22,933 nucleotides of DNA from Smittium culicis. Taxonomy: Eukaryota; Kickxellomycota; Harpellomycetes; Harpellales; Legeriomycetaceae. This document shows, piece by piece, positions 21,330-22,933 of this stretch (its first letter is position 1; each line of letters begins with the position of its first letter). Location of the stretch: contig LSSN01001791.1 of NCBI GenBank assembly GCA_001970855.1, positions 1 through 22,933 of the forward strand, given 5' to 3'. The position numbers were made by a program, and so were the translations under genes. A model generated the notes under the pieces. It saw nothing but the letters and a program-made list of their open reading frames with translations. It had not been told where the DNA came from and searched no databases.

Positions 21330-22933
21330 GGAAAGTATAGCTTTGGAATATCCGAATTTTTAATTATATAACGAACTCTAACATAATTATAAATTGATTT
21401 TGTTTTAGCGTTATTTAAAGCAATATTAGTAGGTAATACTATCAAAAAAATGCGTTATGAATGATATTATAACAGCCACTTTGATAATTTTAGCTTTAAA
21501 TAAAAAAATATTTGTTTCACAAAATAATAAACTTTACAATTTATAATTTATAAAAGGCGTTGGATCCAAATGTTTAGTAGTTGTGACTATAAAAATAAGC
21601 GAGAAGAATGAAAATGCTTGTAAATTTAAAGAAACTGAGGCGTGTGGAGGGGTGGGGTTGTTAAAGAAAAGTTAGGGGATCTTTTATTTAGATAAATTAA
21701 TATCTTTAATAAATGAAGACTAAAGTTCTAAGTATCTAGATATCGTTATTATATTATCAATAATTTATATACTATCTTGATTAATTATTGTCATTAAATT
21801 TTTTATGTGAAAAAAGTTAGAGTTAGCGTAAACGAGTAATAAATATATGTATTTTAAAGCAAAAATTTCAATTTAAAGATAAACTATCCGATAATATGCT
21901 ATAAAAATATAGCCGATTAGAGATTTATGGGCTAGCCCATTTCGCTATGCAATTTTTTTTTTGTTTGGAGGTATTTTAAGAACCTAAAACCAGGAATAAA
22001 TATATCTAAAATGCTCTAATAATGAATGAATTGGTACGTAGAGGATAAATTACTGAAGCTTTTTTAGATCATTTAATTGATATTGAGGAATAACTGCTAA
22101 TAATAATGATTATTTTATGAAAACAAAATAAATAATATTTCTTAGCAGGGTATTTTTGTTGGTTAGATACCAGATAAAATTAAATAGTGATAAATCTGGT
22201 AATTTGAGAAGGTTAAAATTAAGTATGTTGTTAAAATTAAATATCTTATAGTGTAATATAGAAAATAAAGATTGTGATTATCGCGTAGATAATAATTAAA
22301 TAACATAGGGTTAAAGTTACGTTTTAATTGGAGTACTAGAATTTGGCGCGAATAACGCGAGCTGTTAAATAACAAACATCCTTTTAGTTTAATTATATGC
22401 CATTTGGATAGGCAGATTGATTATTGGCTAATCATAAAATTAATTACTGCTTTTTTTTAATTGGACTAATGGATTTAGAAGTGGTTTATTTCAGCAGATT
22501 TTCCAGTATATAAATCAATCTTATACACAGCTATTAAGCCATAGGGAACCAGATTTCGTGAAATATTAAACTTTAGAGCTAATTGAATCAATAAAGTATA
22601 CTCGTGAAATAGTTATAGTATATATGGATCTAGGAAGAATAAGTGTAAGGAATATTTACAGCGGGATAAAACCATCGATGGTTATAGCTTGGTATGATTT
22701 ATCAGAGCATTTGAATAATTAAACATATAAACTCATTAGATTCGGAAGCTTATATAAATAAAGTCACCAGTACAAAATGTCTTGAGCTATTGAACATCCG
22801 CTTGTATATAATATAACGTGATTATTTTTGGGCGAATTGTATAACGGAGTTTACTATGTAATGGACGAGTGAATACAAAATTAGTTATATCTAGTGGCTT
22901 GTAGCAACGGCTTTAATTTTTTGATTTTATCTT
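21330..22933. other. AT-rich region to window end, no intact gene seen
   Basis: No convincing complete gene was found on either strand. A 70-codon minus-strand frame near 22163-22375 is low-complexity Leu/Tyr/Ile and reads as chance. The only stretch with some coding flavour is a plus-strand frame from about 22444 to 22722, open for 41 then 50 codons around one TAA. It is discussed as a finding. No tRNA or terminal repeat was seen. Confidence 0.5.

Noticed and set aside
22163..22375. 70-codon minus-strand frame
   Set aside because: It is low complexity (Leu, Tyr, Ile, Asn), without motif or splice partner, and is typical of chance frames in AT-rich DNA.

Overview
The window looks like AT-rich nuclear DNA of a fungus. 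The genes carry short GT-AG introns of 63 to 113 nt, and both recognisable proteins, Sen1 and replication factor C subunit 2 (Rfc2), are closest in motif layout to fungal forms. The very AT-rich intergenic DNA, long homopolymer runs and Asn/Ser/Lys-rich linkers would fit an early-diverging lineage such as Harpellales/Kickxellomycotina. That placement is a guess from style, not from a search. The window opens on a run of 11 G, which looks like a sequencing or contig-end artefact.

Layout. 12-1889: AT-rich, no gene seen. 1890-11374 (minus): one giant SEN1-type RNA/DNA helicase gene, rebuilt here from three exons (3107 aa). 11375-14031: a 2.66 kb divergent intergenic region with a local cluster of CCAAT and TGTAAAT motifs nearer SEN1. 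14032-15552 (plus): a six-exon RFC2 gene (343 aa), a clamp-loader subunit. 15553-15774: a short convergent 3' spacer. 15775-18072 (minus): an unrecognised gene of 744 aa, for which a previously hidden 206 nt terminal exon was found. 18073-20441: AT-rich, no gene seen. 20442-21329 (plus): a coding-derived segment of 293 sense codons, open in a single frame except for one TAA and one TGA, so probably a recently inactivated gene of unknown identity. 21330-22933: AT-rich, with at most a weak coding relic near the end.

The gene models rest on splice sites that restore the reading phase exactly. The three exon sums (9324, 1032 and 2235 nt) are all divisible by three. Sen1 (R-loop removal, transcription termination) and Rfc2 (PCNA loading) both protect replicating DNA, but their adjacency gives no evidence of a joint system. 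I see no tRNA, rRNA, CRISPR array or intact mobile element. I do not see a clearly new biological system. The most open questions are the unknown 744 aa protein, the stop-interrupted frame at 20442-21329, and the SR-rich and prion-like extensions of Sen1.
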